64,000 bases of DNA from Streptomyces sp. D2-8. Lineage in GTDB: Bacteria; Actinomycetota; Actinomycetes; Streptomycetales; Streptomycetaceae. The notes below the pieces were generated by a model that saw only the letters and a list, made by a program, of their open reading frames with translations, searched no databases and was not told the origin of the DNA. Made by a program: the position numbers and the translations under genes. The stretch lies in assembly GCF_023184515.1 (NCBI RefSeq), contig NZ_JAAHBP010000030.1:30668-94667 (forward strand). The letters are read 5' to 3'. Shown in pieces: positions 32,898 through 41,866 of the stretch. Every line of letters begins with the position of its first letter. The stretch's first letter is position 1.

Positions 32898-34481
32898 ATG
32901 ATCGAAGTACCGGACCTGGCCGTCGGCGCCCTCGCCCTCGGCACACTGTCCGCGTTCGCCCTCGGCGGCGGGCTGCTCCGCTCACGACGGCAACTGGCCG
33001 CGCAGCGCGCGAAGACGGCCGCGCTGCGGGCACAACTCGACGGCACCTCACGGGCGTTCACCTCAGAGGTCGAGCATCTGGCGGCGCGTCGGGTGCCCGC
33101 CGCGGCCCGGCAGGCCGCACATTCCCACGTCACCGTGCCCGGCCCGCTGAACCCGCAGCTGGCCGGTTCGCCCCTGGGGTCCGCCCTGGAGCAGGTGCTG
33201 AAGGGGCTGCACGCCGAGCTGGCCGCGCAGCGCACCCGGATCGACGCGGCCGCACAGGCCGGGATGCGCGGAGCCACCCGGGAGATCCAGGCGGCGCTGT
33301 ACCGGTTGCAGGACGCCCTGCGCGGACTGCAACAGCGCTACGACGAGCCCGAGTTGGCGCAGACCCTGTTCGAGCTGGACCACGAGAACGAGCAGTCGCT
33401 GCGGCGGGCGCAGATCGCCGCGGTGGTGTGCGGGGCCTGGGTGGGGCTCGCCCGGGAGGAGTCCCACCTGGTGGACGCGGTGACGGGCGGTCAGGCCCGG
33501 CTCGCGGGATACCGGCGCGTCCGGGTCAACAACCACCTGGCGGCCGGGACGGCCCTGGTGTCCCACGCCGTCGAGCCGGTCGCCATCATCGTCGCCGAAC
33601 TCCTCGACAACGCGCTCAGGCACTCCGCGCCGGACACCGACGTCGTGGTCAACCTCGAGGCCGTCCACCACGGCGTCTGCGTCACCGTGGACGACGCCGG
33701 TCTGGGCATGACGCAGGACGAACGGGCCCGGGCCCAGCGGATGGTCGCCGGTTCGGATCCGATCCTGCTGACCGAGCTCGGAGACCCGCCGCGCATGGGA
33801 CTCGCGGCCATCGGCCAGCTGACCCGCCAGTTCGATCTGAGCGTGGACCTGTCCTCCCCGTCTCCGTACGGCGGGGTGCGGGCGGTGCTGCGGGTCGACA
33901 GTCATCTGCTGACGCGGATCGACCCGGAGGAACTGCCTCCGGCGGCCAGCGCCCCGCGTTCGACCCGGAGGACCGCGGTGGGGGACGCGGGGAGCGTTTC
34001 CGCCTCGCCCAGCAGGGCGGAGCCGGGCGTGGCCGCCCCGCCCCACCAGGCCGAACCCGCCCCGGCTGCCGCGTCCGGGACGGCCGCAGAGCGCCAGAAG
34101 CCCGGGCCGCTCCCCGCCACCACCGACCACGAGCACGGCTATGGCACGGAGCGGGACGACCGAGCCACCGCCCCGGCCCCGGGCCACCACAGCCCTGAGG
34201 ACGGCGGCGGCCTCCCCCAGCGGCGTCGCCGCGGCCGCGCCACCACCCCGTCCGGCCCCGCCGCGGCCGAGCCCGCACCACAACGCCGCCCGCGCCGCCC
34301 CGAGGAGTCCGCCGCCGCCCTCGGCGCCCTCCAGTCGGGCACCGCGGCGGCGCGGTACGCCGCCGGGTCGAACACCGGCGCCGTCCCAGCCGTACCTGAG
34401 GGTGCCCCGGCCGCGACCACGGCCGACGCGGCATCCGACGACACCGACAGCAACGACGACGAAGGGGGAACGGCTCGATGA
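32898..34481 (+). CDS. cvnA: Conservon sensor-like ATP-binding protein CvnA
   Basis: A 527-residue membrane-linked histidine-kinase-like protein. Residues 6-28 form an N-terminal transmembrane helix (VGALALGTLSAFALGGGLL), 35-60 a coiled coil, and about 80-190 a helical dimerisation region. The HATPase domain at about 225-330 has AELLDNALRHSAPDTDVVV (N-box with Glu and Asn) and DDAGLGMTQDE (G1 box). The C-terminal 190 residues are disordered and rich in Pro, Ala and Arg. In conservons CvnA is the receptor-like member that assembles CvnB, C and D at the membrane in a way likened to G-protein-coupled signalling. The ATG at 32898 precedes the membrane helix. It overlaps cvnB by four bases. Confidence 0.93.
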   Translation: MIEVPDLAVGALALGTLSAFALGGGLLRSRRQLAAQRAKTAALRAQLDGTSRAFTSEVEHLAARRVPAAARQAAHSHVTVPGPLNPQLAGSPLGSALEQVLKGLHAELAAQRTRIDAAAQAGMRGATREIQAALYRLQDALRGLQQRYDEPELAQTLFELDHENEQSLRRAQIAAVVCGAWVGLAREESHLVDAVTGGQARLAGYRRVRVNNHLAAGTALVSHAVEPVAIIVAELLDNALRHSAPDTDVVVNLEAVHHGVCVTVDDAGLGMTQDERARAQRMVAGSDPILLTELGDPPRMGLAAIGQLTRQFDLSVDLSSPSPYGGVRAVLRVDSHLLTRIDPEELPPAASAPRSTRRTAVGDAGSVSASPSRAEPGVAAPPHQAEPAPAAASGTAAERQKPGPLPATTDHEHGYGTERDDRATAPAPGHHSPEDGGGLPQRRRRGRATTPSGPAAAEPAPQRRPRRPEESAAALGALQSGTAAARYAAGSNTGAVPAVPEGAPAATTADAASDDTDSNDDEGGTAR

Positions 34482-34900
34482 CCAGCCGCGCAGCGGGGGA
34501 CACGGCATGGGTGCTCGAACCGGTCCTGGAGGTGCCGCACGTCGTGGCCGCCGCCCTGCTCACCCGGGACGGACTCGTCACCGGCTACACCGACGCGCTG
34601 TCGCGGCCGTCGGCCGAGCGGGTCGCGGCCATCACCAGCACCGTGCAGGGCGCCTGCCGTACCGCGGCGGCGGCGTTCGCCGACACCGACCGGGCCGAGA
34701 TCCGGCAGGTCGTCATCGAGTCGGACCACGGATATGTGCTCATCGTGCCGACGGACCACGGCACTTGCGTCGCCGCGTACGGCGATCCCGAGGTGCGGCT
34801 GGACCTGCTCGCCCACCGGGTGCACTCGCAGGTCGCGCGGCTGGGCGAGAAGGCGATGGCGGCCGGTCCCCGAGGTGCCGACGGCGACACGCCGGCATGA
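34478..34900 (+). CDS. cvnB: Conservon roadblock/LC7 protein CvnB
   Basis: A 140-residue roadblock/LC7 domain protein: AWVLEPVLEVPHVVAAALLTRDGLVTGYTDALSRPSAERVAAITSTVQGACRTAAA (residues 10-65) followed by IRQVVIESDHGYVLIVPTDHGTCVAAYGDPEVRLDLLAHRVHSQVARLG. In bacteria such proteins partner small GTPases (MglB-like), here CvnD. It is translationally coupled to both neighbours through 4-base overlaps (34478-34481 and 34897-34900). Confidence 0.93.
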   Translation: MTSRAAGDTAWVLEPVLEVPHVVAAALLTRDGLVTGYTDALSRPSAERVAAITSTVQGACRTAAAAFADTDRAEIRQVVIESDHGYVLIVPTDHGTCVAAYGDPEVRLDLLAHRVHSQVARLGEKAMAAGPRGADGDTPA

Positions 34901-35259
34901 CGGGCCGCCGTGGCGGCCGTCCCCTGGTTCCCGCGTACCTGTCGACCGGCGGGGTGGCGCGGCCCAGCCGTGCGCACCTGGAGCGGCTGTCGGTCCTCAC
35001 CGGCAGCGGTGAGCCGGCCCCCGCCGACCTGCCCGCCGCCCAGGCGGCCCTGCTGGAGGAGCTGGAGCAGGGGTCGCTGACGGTGGTGGAGGCCGCGGCC
35101 CTGCTGCGGCTGCCCGTCTCCGCGGTACTGGTGCTGGCCGCCGGCCTCCTCGACCGCGGCCTGGTACTGGCCCGTGCGCCGATCCCGCCCGCCCGGCGCT
35201 TCGACCCCGACCTGCTGAAGAGAGTGGCCGATGGCCTCCGCGACCTCAAGCACCGTTGA
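34897..35259 (+). CDS. cvnC: Conservon DUF742 protein CvnC
   Basis: A 120-residue DUF742 protein. RPLVPAYLSTGGVARPSRAHLERLSVLTG is the family N-terminus, and the rest is a winged-helix-like fold, LPAAQAALLEELEQGSLTVVEAAALLRLPVSAVLVLAAGLLDRGLVLARAP, without obvious DNA-contact residues. It completes the conserved A-B-C-D order. The gene overlaps cvnD by 29 bases, an unusually long overlap for this operon. Confidence 0.92.
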   Translation: MTGRRGGRPLVPAYLSTGGVARPSRAHLERLSVLTGSGEPAPADLPAAQAALLEELEQGSLTVVEAAALLRLPVSAVLVLAAGLLDRGLVLARAPIPPARRFDPDLLKRVADGLRDLKHR

Positions 35260-35857
35260 CGCCCAGTCCGGCGGTACGGACATCCATCTCCCCGACACCG
35301 CCCAGGACTTGGTGAAGATCCTGGTCACGGGGCCCTTCGGGGTGGGCAAGACCACCCTGATCCGCTCCGTCTCCGAGATCCGCCCGCTGCACACGGAGGA
35401 ACAGCTCTCCGAGGCGTCGGCGCAGGTCGACGATCTCGCCGGCGTACGGGACAAGTCGACCACCACGGTCGCCATCGACTTCGGCCGGATCAGCCTGCCG
35501 GGCGACGTCGTGCTGTATCTGTTCGGCACGCCCGGTCAGGAGCGGTTCCGGTCGCTGTGGAACGACATCGCCTACGGGGCGCTCGGCGCGCTCGTCCTGG
35601 TCGACGCCCGCCGGATCGACGCCTCGTTCGACGTGCTGGGGCTGGTGGAGGAGACCGGACTGCCGTACGCGGTCGCCTTCAACACCTTCCCCGACGCGCC
35701 CCGCCACCACACGCCCGAGCAGTTGCGCGCCGCCCTGGACCTGGAGCCCACGACCCCGATGGTGACCTGCGACGCGCGGGAGGCGAACTCCTCGATCGAC
35801 GCCCTGCTCGCGCTGGTGCAGCACCTGATCGACCACCACCCCCCGGAGCCCCGGTGA
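35231..35857 (+). CDS. cvnD: Conservon small GTPase CvnD
   Basis: A 208-residue Ras-like GTPase of the bacterial conservon type. GPFGVGKTTLIRS (residues 34-46) is the Walker A loop, DLAGVRDKSTTTVAIDFGRIS the switch I region, and FGTPGQERFRSLWNDIAYGALGALVLVD the Walker B and switch II with the conserved Gln. The usual NKxD guanine motif is replaced by FNTFPDA, as in other conservon GTPases. The ATG at 35231 has AGAGAG upstream. Its stop overlaps the GTG start of the first P450 gene, so the GTPase and P450s are made as one unit. Confidence 0.93.
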   Translation: MASATSSTVDAQSGGTDIHLPDTAQDLVKILVTGPFGVGKTTLIRSVSEIRPLHTEEQLSEASAQVDDLAGVRDKSTTTVAIDFGRISLPGDVVLYLFGTPGQERFRSLWNDIAYGALGALVLVDARRIDASFDVLGLVEETGLPYAVAFNTFPDAPRHHTPEQLRAALDLEPTTPMVTCDAREANSSIDALLALVQHLIDHHPPEPR

Positions 35858-37092
35858 CCCACCCCTCCCCCGCCGAGCAGGCCTTCTCCCTCGCGGCGCC
35901 CGTCCGCCTGTGGGAGGACGGCTTCGCCCGCGACCCCCACCCCTACTACGCCGCCCTGCGCGCCCACGGCCCGGTCGGCTGGGCGGAACTCGCGCCCGGT
36001 GTGCCGGCGTACGTCGTCACGGACCGGCGGGCGGCGCTGGAGCTGCTGCACGACACGGAGTCGTTCTCGCACGATCCCCGGCCGTGGGAGGCGAACGTCC
36101 CCTACGACTCGCCGGTGCTGGGCATGATGCGCTGGCGGCCCAACACGCTGTTCGCGGACGGGGCCGCCCACCTGCGCTATCGCACCTCGCTGATCGACGC
36201 CTTCGACCTGGTGGAGCCGCACGATCTGCGGGCCCGGGTACACCGGGCGGTGCATCTGCTGGTGAGCCGGATCGGGCCGCGCGGCGAGGCCGACCTGGTG
36301 GGCGAGTTCACCCGGCCGCTGATGGCGCTGGTGTTCAACAGCCTGTTCGGGCTGCCGGACAGCGCGAGCGACCGGCTCGACGCCGCGCTGGGCAAGCTGA
36401 TCGAAGGCGGCGCCCAGGCGGCGCAGGGCGAGGCCGAGTTCGGCGGGTACGTGCTGGAGCTGATCGCGGCCAAGACCGGGCAGCGGGGCGACGATCTGCC
36501 GAGCTGGCTGCTGGACCATCCGGCGGGGCTGACCCCCGAAGAGGTCACGTGGCAGGTGTTCCTGACCCTCGGCGCGGGACACGAGCCGACGGCCAACCTG
36601 GTGTCCAACGCCCTCTCCCGGATCCTCGGCAACCCGGCCTACTACTCGACGCTGACCAGCGGCGCCCGCCCGGTGACGGACGCGGTGCTGGAGGTCCTGC
36701 ACCACGAGACGCCGCTCGCCAACTACGGCATCCACTACGCCCGTACGCCGGTCGCCTTCCACGGCGCGTGGATCAGGGCCGCGGTGCCGGTGGTGATCTC
36801 CTACGGGGCCCTCGCCTCGGCCGCCGAACAGGAGCGCGGCGCGGACCGCCACCCGTCCGACGCCTCGCACCTGTCCTGGTCGGCCGGCCCGCATGCCTGT
36901 CCGGTCAAGCAGCACACGCTGCTCATCGCCACCGAGGCGATCGAACGGCTCACCCAGTGGCTGCCCGACCTCGAACCCGTGCTGCCCCGCGAGCGCCTGA
37001 CGTGGCGGCCCGGTCCCTTCCACCGCTCACTGACGGCGCTGCCCGTCCGTTTCAGCCCCCGCTCCCCCGACCAGCCAGGAGGACAACCGTGA
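35854..37092 (+). CDS. cvnE: CYP157-like cytochrome P450 lacking the ExxR motif (CvnE)
   Basis: A 412-residue soluble P450 fold protein. The I-helix reads GAGHEPT (residues 240-246). The K-helix position that should be ExxR reads Glu280-Val-Leu-His283, so the Arg is missing. The haem-thiolate Cys349 lies in SAGPHACPVK, where the usual FGxGxHxCxG is altered (Ser for Phe-Gly and Pro for the residue after Cys). Absence of ExxR is a documented property of the CYP157 family, which sits beside CYP154 in conservons. It may be a catalytically altered or structural P450. The GTG at 35854 overlaps cvnD, and the stop overlaps the next P450. Confidence 0.88.
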   Translation: MTHPSPAEQAFSLAAPVRLWEDGFARDPHPYYAALRAHGPVGWAELAPGVPAYVVTDRRAALELLHDTESFSHDPRPWEANVPYDSPVLGMMRWRPNTLFADGAAHLRYRTSLIDAFDLVEPHDLRARVHRAVHLLVSRIGPRGEADLVGEFTRPLMALVFNSLFGLPDSASDRLDAALGKLIEGGAQAAQGEAEFGGYVLELIAAKTGQRGDDLPSWLLDHPAGLTPEEVTWQVFLTLGAGHEPTANLVSNALSRILGNPAYYSTLTSGARPVTDAVLEVLHHETPLANYGIHYARTPVAFHGAWIRAAVPVVISYGALASAAEQERGADRHPSDASHLSWSAGPHACPVKQHTLLIATEAIERLTQWLPDLEPVLPRERLTWRPGPFHRSLTALPVRFSPRSPDQPGGQP

Positions 37093-38315
37093 CCGTGACC
37101 GACCGCATCGCTCTCGACCCGTTCGGCGCCGACATCGCAGCCGAGAGCGCCCGCCTGCGCGCCCTCGGCCCGGTCGTGCCCGTGGAGCTGCCCGGCGGCA
37201 TCCCCGCCTGGGCGCCCACGCGGTACGACACACTGAAGGAGTTCATCCTCGACCCGCGGGTCAGCAAGGACCCGCGGCTGCACTGGCGGCTGTGGCCCGA
37301 GATCGGTGAACACCCCTCCTGGGGCTGGATCCTCGGGTGGGTCGGCGTGGTCAACATGCTCTCCACGTACGGCCCGGACCACACCCGGCTGCGCAAGCTG
37401 GTCGCGCCCAGCTTCACGCACCGGCGTACCGAGGCGATGCGGCCCCGGGTGGAGGCGATCACGGCGGAGTTGCTGGCCGCTCTGGAGGGCGCCGGCCGTG
37501 AGGTCGTGGACGTCAAGGAGGGGCTCGCCCATCCGCTGCCCATGCGGATGATCTGCGAACTGATGGGCGTGCCCGACGCGTTGCGGGAGGACACCGGCCG
37601 GCTCATCGCGGCCATCATGGACACCACCGACCCGAGCCCCGAGCACGCGGCGTCCGTGCAGCAGCAGATCGGGACGGTGCTGCCCGCGCTGATCGCGCAC
37701 CGGGCCGAGCACCCCGGCGACGACATCACGACCGAGCTGATCCGGGTCCGGGACGAGGACGGCGACCGGCTGAGCGACGAGGAGCTGCTGTACACGCTGC
37801 TGCTGGTGATCGGCGCCGGGTTCGAGACCACCGTGAACCTGATAGGCAACGCGGTCGTCGCCCTGCTGCGCCGTCCCGAGCAGCTGGCGGCCGTCCGGTC
37901 CGGGGAGATCGGCTGGGACGCCGTCGTCGACGAGACGCTGCGCGCCCACCCGTCGATCGCGTCGCTGCCGCTGCGGTTCGCCGTCACCGATCTCACCGTC
38001 GGCGATGTGACGATCCCGGCCGGCGACGCCATCATCACGACGTACGCCGCCGCGGGTCTCGATCCCGAGCGCTACGGGCCGGACGCCGACCACTTCGATG
38101 CCACGCGTGCCGCCGACGACCATCTGGCGTTCGGGATCGGCGTCCACCGCTGCATCGGGGCGCCGCTGGCCCGGCTGGAGGCCCTGACCGCACTGCCTGC
38201 GCTGTTCGACCGCTTCCCCGAGCTGAGTCTGGCCGAAGGTGACGAGGGCTTGCGGCAGGTGCCGTCGTTCATCGCGTTCGGCTGGCAGGAGATCCCGGTG
38301 CGGCTGCGCGGCTGA
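37089..38315 (+). CDS. CYP154-like cytochrome P450
   Basis: A 408-residue P450 with all canonical features: I-helix GAGFETT (about residue 246), K-helix Glu282-Thr-Leu-Arg285, and haem loop FGIGVHRCIG with Cys355. The N-terminus is soluble. It resembles the CYP154 family of Streptomyces, which hydroxylates steroids, macrolides or aromatic compounds in vitro; the physiological substrate in conservons is unknown. It is the last of six overlapping genes (cvnABCDE and this). No ferredoxin gene is adjacent, so the electron donor is encoded elsewhere. Confidence 0.9.
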   Translation: MTVTDRIALDPFGADIAAESARLRALGPVVPVELPGGIPAWAPTRYDTLKEFILDPRVSKDPRLHWRLWPEIGEHPSWGWILGWVGVVNMLSTYGPDHTRLRKLVAPSFTHRRTEAMRPRVEAITAELLAALEGAGREVVDVKEGLAHPLPMRMICELMGVPDALREDTGRLIAAIMDTTDPSPEHAASVQQQIGTVLPALIAHRAEHPGDDITTELIRVRDEDGDRLSDEELLYTLLLVIGAGFETTVNLIGNAVVALLRRPEQLAAVRSGEIGWDAVVDETLRAHPSIASLPLRFAVTDLTVGDVTIPAGDAIITTYAAAGLDPERYGPDADHFDATRAADDHLAFGIGVHRCIGAPLARLEALTALPALFDRFPELSLAEGDEGLRQVPSFIAFGWQEIPVRLRG

Positions 38316-38546
38316 CGTCACCAGGGGCACGCCGCCGGGCGGGGCAGCGCGCGGGAGCGCGACCGGTCCCCCGTTCCGGTCGAGCCCCCGCGGTCAGTTG
38401 AACCTACGTCCAGGGCAGCGGCCTTGTGAACCGTGTCGATGCCCTCTGAACGCTCAGCAGGGCTCACCTGTGCACAGCTGAGTCCGGATGGCCCGGTTTC
38501 GTCCCGCCCCGAGCCGGCCGACAGTTTGCCCCAGAGGCAAGCAGGC

Positions 38547-40040
38547 TCACGCGGGACGCCGGAAAACCGGCAAGCCGAGGTCGCCCACGGCCAGGTGCGC
38601 CAGCACGACCTCGTACAGGTCGGTGCCCGCGGCGAGGAGCTGGCGCTCCAGGACGGGTTCGGCGCTGCGGACATGCTCGCGCACCGTCTGGGCGTGCACG
38701 CCCAGCGCCTGCGCGGCCCGTTCGGCATTGCCGCCGGCGGCGATCCAGGTGCGCAGCGTCCGGCGCGGATTCCTGGCGTCGGCGTCCAGCCGGCCCAGCA
38801 GGTCCTGCGCCCAGGTGCGTACGCCGGGGCCGGACAGCAGGTCGGCGAGCCGCAGTCCGGGGTCCCCGGTGTCGTCGGCGGACCGCGCGTCGGGCAGGCC
38901 GATCTGGGTGTTGAGCGCCAGGTGGACGACCGCCCGGACCGTGAGGTCGGCGAAGTCGGTGCCGAGCAGGGTCTCGACGCGTTCCATACGGGCGCGGACG
39001 GTGTTGCGGCTGACGCCGAGGACCTTGGCGGCGTTGACGGCGGTGAACTCCAGGCCGAGCCGGCTGGTGGCGAGGAGTTCGGCGCGGGTGTGGTGCGGCA
39101 GGGTGTCGAGCGGGCGCAGCACCCGGGACGTCCAGCCGCGCAGCGCCATCGGGTCCATCAGGCGTTCCGGATGGGTGCGCTCGGCGTAGACGGCCGTCTT
39201 GTCGGGCCGGAAGCGCGCCACGGCGAGGGCGCTGACAGCCTGCCCGTAGGCGGTGGCGGTCCGGGCGAGGCTCTGCCGGACGCTGCCGCCCAGGAAGAGG
39301 TCCGGATGCCGTCCGACCAGGGCCCGCAGGGCGTCCCCCGTGGCCTCACGGGGGCTGACGACGATGACGTGCCCGTCCATGGCCGGGCAGCGCACGACCA
39401 GGGCGTCCTCCCGGGTGCTGTCCAGGCACTCCTCGGCGACGCGGTCGCGCAGGGCGGGAGCGGACTCGACGACGTACACGCACGCCGTCTCGGCGTCGAG
39501 CAGGCCGGGCCAGAGTCCGGCGGCGACGCGGCGGGCGGCGATGGTGTCCTCGACCATGAGCAGTTGCAGGATCGCCAGGCGCAGGTCGGCGGTGGCCCGG
39601 CGCAGCCGGTCCCCGGCCGCGGCCGACTCGCTCGCCGTCAGCAGCACCTCGATCACCTGGGCGGTGTGCGTGACGACGTCGGAGGCCCACCGGTCGAAGG
39701 GGTCCTGCCGGGAGACGGCCAGCACGCAGGTGTGGGACGGGTGCTCCACCCTGACCAGACGCAGGTGGCGCTCCCGGCTCTGCCAGGCCGCGGAGGCGAT
39801 CCGGCCGGCGGTGATGTCCGCGACCAGGTCCTCGTCCAGGGGGAGCCGGTTTCCGGCGGCCAGACTCCCCGTGGCGTCCTGCAGGGCCACGGTCCCACCC
39901 ACGGTGCCGGCGAGCCAGGCGACGACTCTGCGGACATCGCGCCCGGCCGGGCGCAGGTGCTCGAGCAGTTCCTCCGCCCACGCCGGTTCCGTGCCGGCCT
40001 GCGTCCCCCGCTGCCGGTTCCCGTCCTCTCGGCCTGTCAC
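38547..40040 (-). CDS. PucR-type helix-turn-helix transcription regulator
   Basis: A 497-residue cytoplasmic regulator. The N-terminal 150 residues are a sensor domain with GTVGGTVALQDATGSLAAGNRLPLD, and residues 180-290 resemble the GGDEF-like central domain of CdaR/PucR proteins. Two helix-turn-helix elements follow: TAVNAAKVLGVSRNTVRARMERVETLLG (about 345-372) and NAERAAQALGVHAQTVREHVRSAEPVLER (about 450-478). The latter is the typical PucR C-terminal DNA-binding domain. Ligand and targets are unknown. It is convergent with the conservon operon and divergent from the Sua5-like gene, 169 bases apart. Confidence 0.88.
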   Translation of the reverse strand: MTGREDGNRQRGTQAGTEPAWAEELLEHLRPAGRDVRRVVAWLAGTVGGTVALQDATGSLAAGNRLPLDEDLVADITAGRIASAAWQSRERHLRLVRVEHPSHTCVLAVSRQDPFDRWASDVVTHTAQVIEVLLTASESAAAGDRLRRATADLRLAILQLLMVEDTIAARRVAAGLWPGLLDAETACVYVVESAPALRDRVAEECLDSTREDALVVRCPAMDGHVIVVSPREATGDALRALVGRHPDLFLGGSVRQSLARTATAYGQAVSALAVARFRPDKTAVYAERTHPERLMDPMALRGWTSRVLRPLDTLPHHTRAELLATSRLGLEFTAVNAAKVLGVSRNTVRARMERVETLLGTDFADLTVRAVVHLALNTQIGLPDARSADDTGDPGLRLADLLSGPGVRTWAQDLLGRLDADARNPRRTLRTWIAAGGNAERAAQALGVHAQTVREHVRSAEPVLERQLLAAGTDLYEVVLAHLAVGDLGLPVFRRPA

Positions 40041-40209
40041 CTCGGCCTTCCCCTCGCTCCTCGCGCCGCCTCCGGCACACCGGTCGGGGACGTTACCTCA
40101 CGTCCCTGGGGATCTCGCCCCGGCACGGGCGCCGGACGGCGGGGCCCGCGTCCCCGGTCCCGGCCCCCTCCTGCGCCGCCGACCCGCACCGGCGGCATAA
40201 GCTCGGCGG

Positions 40210-40830
40210 ATGGCGAAGTACTACGACGTGCACCCCGACAACCCCCAGCCCCGCACCATCGGCCAGATCGCCGACAGCATCCGCGCCGACGCTCTTGTCG
40301 CCTACCCCACGGACTCCTGCTACGCACTGGGCTGCCGCCTCGGCAGCCGTGACGGCATCGACCGGATCCGCACGATCCGCAAGCTGGACGACCGGCACCA
40401 CTTCACCCTCGTGTGCCAGGACTTCGCGCAGCTCGGCCAGTTCGTGCGGATCGACAACGACGTGTTCCGCGCGATCAAGGCGTCGACGCCCGGCAGCTAC
40501 ACGTTCATCCTGCCCGCGACGAAGGAGGTGCCGCGCATGCTGCAGCACCCCAAGAAGAAGACGGTCGGCGTGCGCATCCCCGACCATGTCGTCACCCAGG
40601 CCCTGCTCGCCGAGCTCGGTGAGCCGCTGCTGTCCAGCACCCTGCTGCTGCCCGGCGAGGAGGAGCCGATGACGCAGGGCTGGGAGATCAAGGACCTGCT
40701 CGACCACGTGCTGGACGGAGTGGTCGACTCCGGTGACTGCGGCACCGAGCCGACGACGGTCATCGACTTCTCCGGCGGTGAGGCCGAGGTGGTGCGGCAC
40801 GGCGCGGGCGACCCCTCGCGGTTCGAGTGA
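40210..40830 (+). CDS. Sua5/YciO/YrdC family protein
   Basis: A 206-residue protein of the YrdC fold. The start MAKYYDVHPDNPQPRTIGQIADSIRADALVAYPTDSCYALGCRLGSRDGIDRIRTIRKLDD is characteristic, with YPTDSCYALGC holding the nucleotide and threonine-binding residues, and FILPATKEVPRMLQHPKKKTVGVRIPD the second half. The family includes L-threonylcarbamoyladenylate synthase (TsaC, tRNA t6A). The PHPDNPQPRTI-like N-terminus is closer to YciO, a paralogue that may have another function, so TsaC activity should not be assumed. The ATG at 40210 is 169 bases from the divergent PucR gene. Confidence 0.88.
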   Translation: MAKYYDVHPDNPQPRTIGQIADSIRADALVAYPTDSCYALGCRLGSRDGIDRIRTIRKLDDRHHFTLVCQDFAQLGQFVRIDNDVFRAIKASTPGSYTFILPATKEVPRMLQHPKKKTVGVRIPDHVVTQALLAELGEPLLSSTLLLPGEEEPMTQGWEIKDLLDHVLDGVVDSGDCGTEPTTVIDFSGGEAEVVRHGAGDPSRFE

Positions 40831-40862
40831 AACATCGAGTAAAGCACAGGCCAAGGGCCGTT

Positions 40863-40877
40863 CACGGTTCAACCGTG
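40863..40877. promoter_or_regulatory. Perfect inverted repeat upstream of the dienelactone hydrolase gene
   Basis: CACGGTTCAACCGTG has 7-bp perfect arms around a central C. It lies 113 bases upstream of the hydrolase start and 32 bases after the preceding stop, so it could be an operator; no regulator is known for it. Confidence 0.45.
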
Positions 40878-40989
40878 TGACGGGGGTGGGCGAAATGCCC
40901 CGGGAACGGACGTGTCACGATGACCATGATCCGCCCGGTCACGCGGACGGGTTCCTGGCCCCCCACCCCCGCAGAGAGGCAGCCCAGCC

Positions 40990-41745
40990 TTGACCGCCGT
41001 ACAGGGAACCGCCGTCGACATCCCCACCGAGGACGGCACCGCCGACGCGTATCTGGCCCACCCCGCCGACGGGGCCGCCCACTCGGCGGTCCTGTTCTTC
41101 ATGGACGCCTTCGGTCTGCGTCCGCAACTGCGGTCCATGGCCGACCGGCTGGCCGCCGAGGGCTACACGGTGCTGGTGCCGAACGTGTTCTACCGGCACG
41201 GTCGCGCCCCGCTGTTCGAGCTGCCGGAGTTCATCGACCCGGGGGCGCGTCCGGAGATATTCGAGCGCATCGTGCCGGTCATGCAGGCCCTGACGCCCGA
41301 CCTGGCGATGCGGGACGCCGGCGCGTATCTGAGCTGGCTGGACGGGTGCCCGGCCGTGGCCGAGGGCCCGGTCGCGCTGACCGGCTACTGCATGGGCGCC
41401 CGCCTCTCGCTGCTCACCGCCGGCACCTACCCGGAGCGGGTCGCGGCCGCGGCCGGCTTCCACGGCGGGCGGCTGGCCACCGACACCCCGGACAGCCCCC
41501 ATCTCGTGGCGGACAAGATCACCGCCGAGCTGTACTTCGGCCACGCCGACCAGGACCACTCCCTGCCCGAGGAGCAGATCGAGCGCCTGGAGGAGGCCCT
41601 GTCGGCGGCGGGCGTGCGCCACCGGTGCGAGGTGTACCCGGGCGCGTCCCACGGTTTCACGCAGGCCGACACCGCGTCGTACCACCAGGAGGCCGACGAG
41701 CGGCACTGGTCCGCGCTGCTCGACCTGCTGAAGCGCACATTCTGA
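40990..41745 (+). CDS. Dienelactone hydrolase family protein
   Basis: A 251-residue alpha/beta hydrolase. TGYCMGARLSLL (Cys134 as nucleophile), the acidic residue in YFGHADQDHSLP, and the His in GASHGFTQADT form the Cys-Asp-His triad of dienelactone hydrolases, which open lactone rings in aromatic degradation; many family members act on other esters. The start is TTG at 40990, with GAGAGG upstream. No other aromatic-degradation genes are adjacent, so the substrate is uncertain. It is cytoplasmic. Confidence 0.88.
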   Translation: MTAVQGTAVDIPTEDGTADAYLAHPADGAAHSAVLFFMDAFGLRPQLRSMADRLAAEGYTVLVPNVFYRHGRAPLFELPEFIDPGARPEIFERIVPVMQALTPDLAMRDAGAYLSWLDGCPAVAEGPVALTGYCMGARLSLLTAGTYPERVAAAAGFHGGRLATDTPDSPHLVADKITAELYFGHADQDHSLPEEQIERLEEALSAAGVRHRCEVYPGASHGFTQADTASYHQEADERHWSALLDLLKRTF

Positions 41746-41866
41746 CCGCAATCGACTCCTTTGGAAAGGGAGTTGGCGGCCTACCGACGGTAAGGGCTTG
41801 CTTTCCCGAGATCCCTGCGCGTAGACCTTGCTGAACACCAGCCATCGCTCTGGGGGGAGTTGGCTC

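Noticed and set aside
35854..38315. Two P450s as the core of a secondary-metabolite cluster
   Set aside because: They overlap a conservon and lack synthase, ferredoxin or transporter genes for a product.
40210..40830. Firm call as tRNA t6A synthase TsaC
   Set aside because: The N-terminus and length are closer to the YciO branch, for which TsaC activity is not established.
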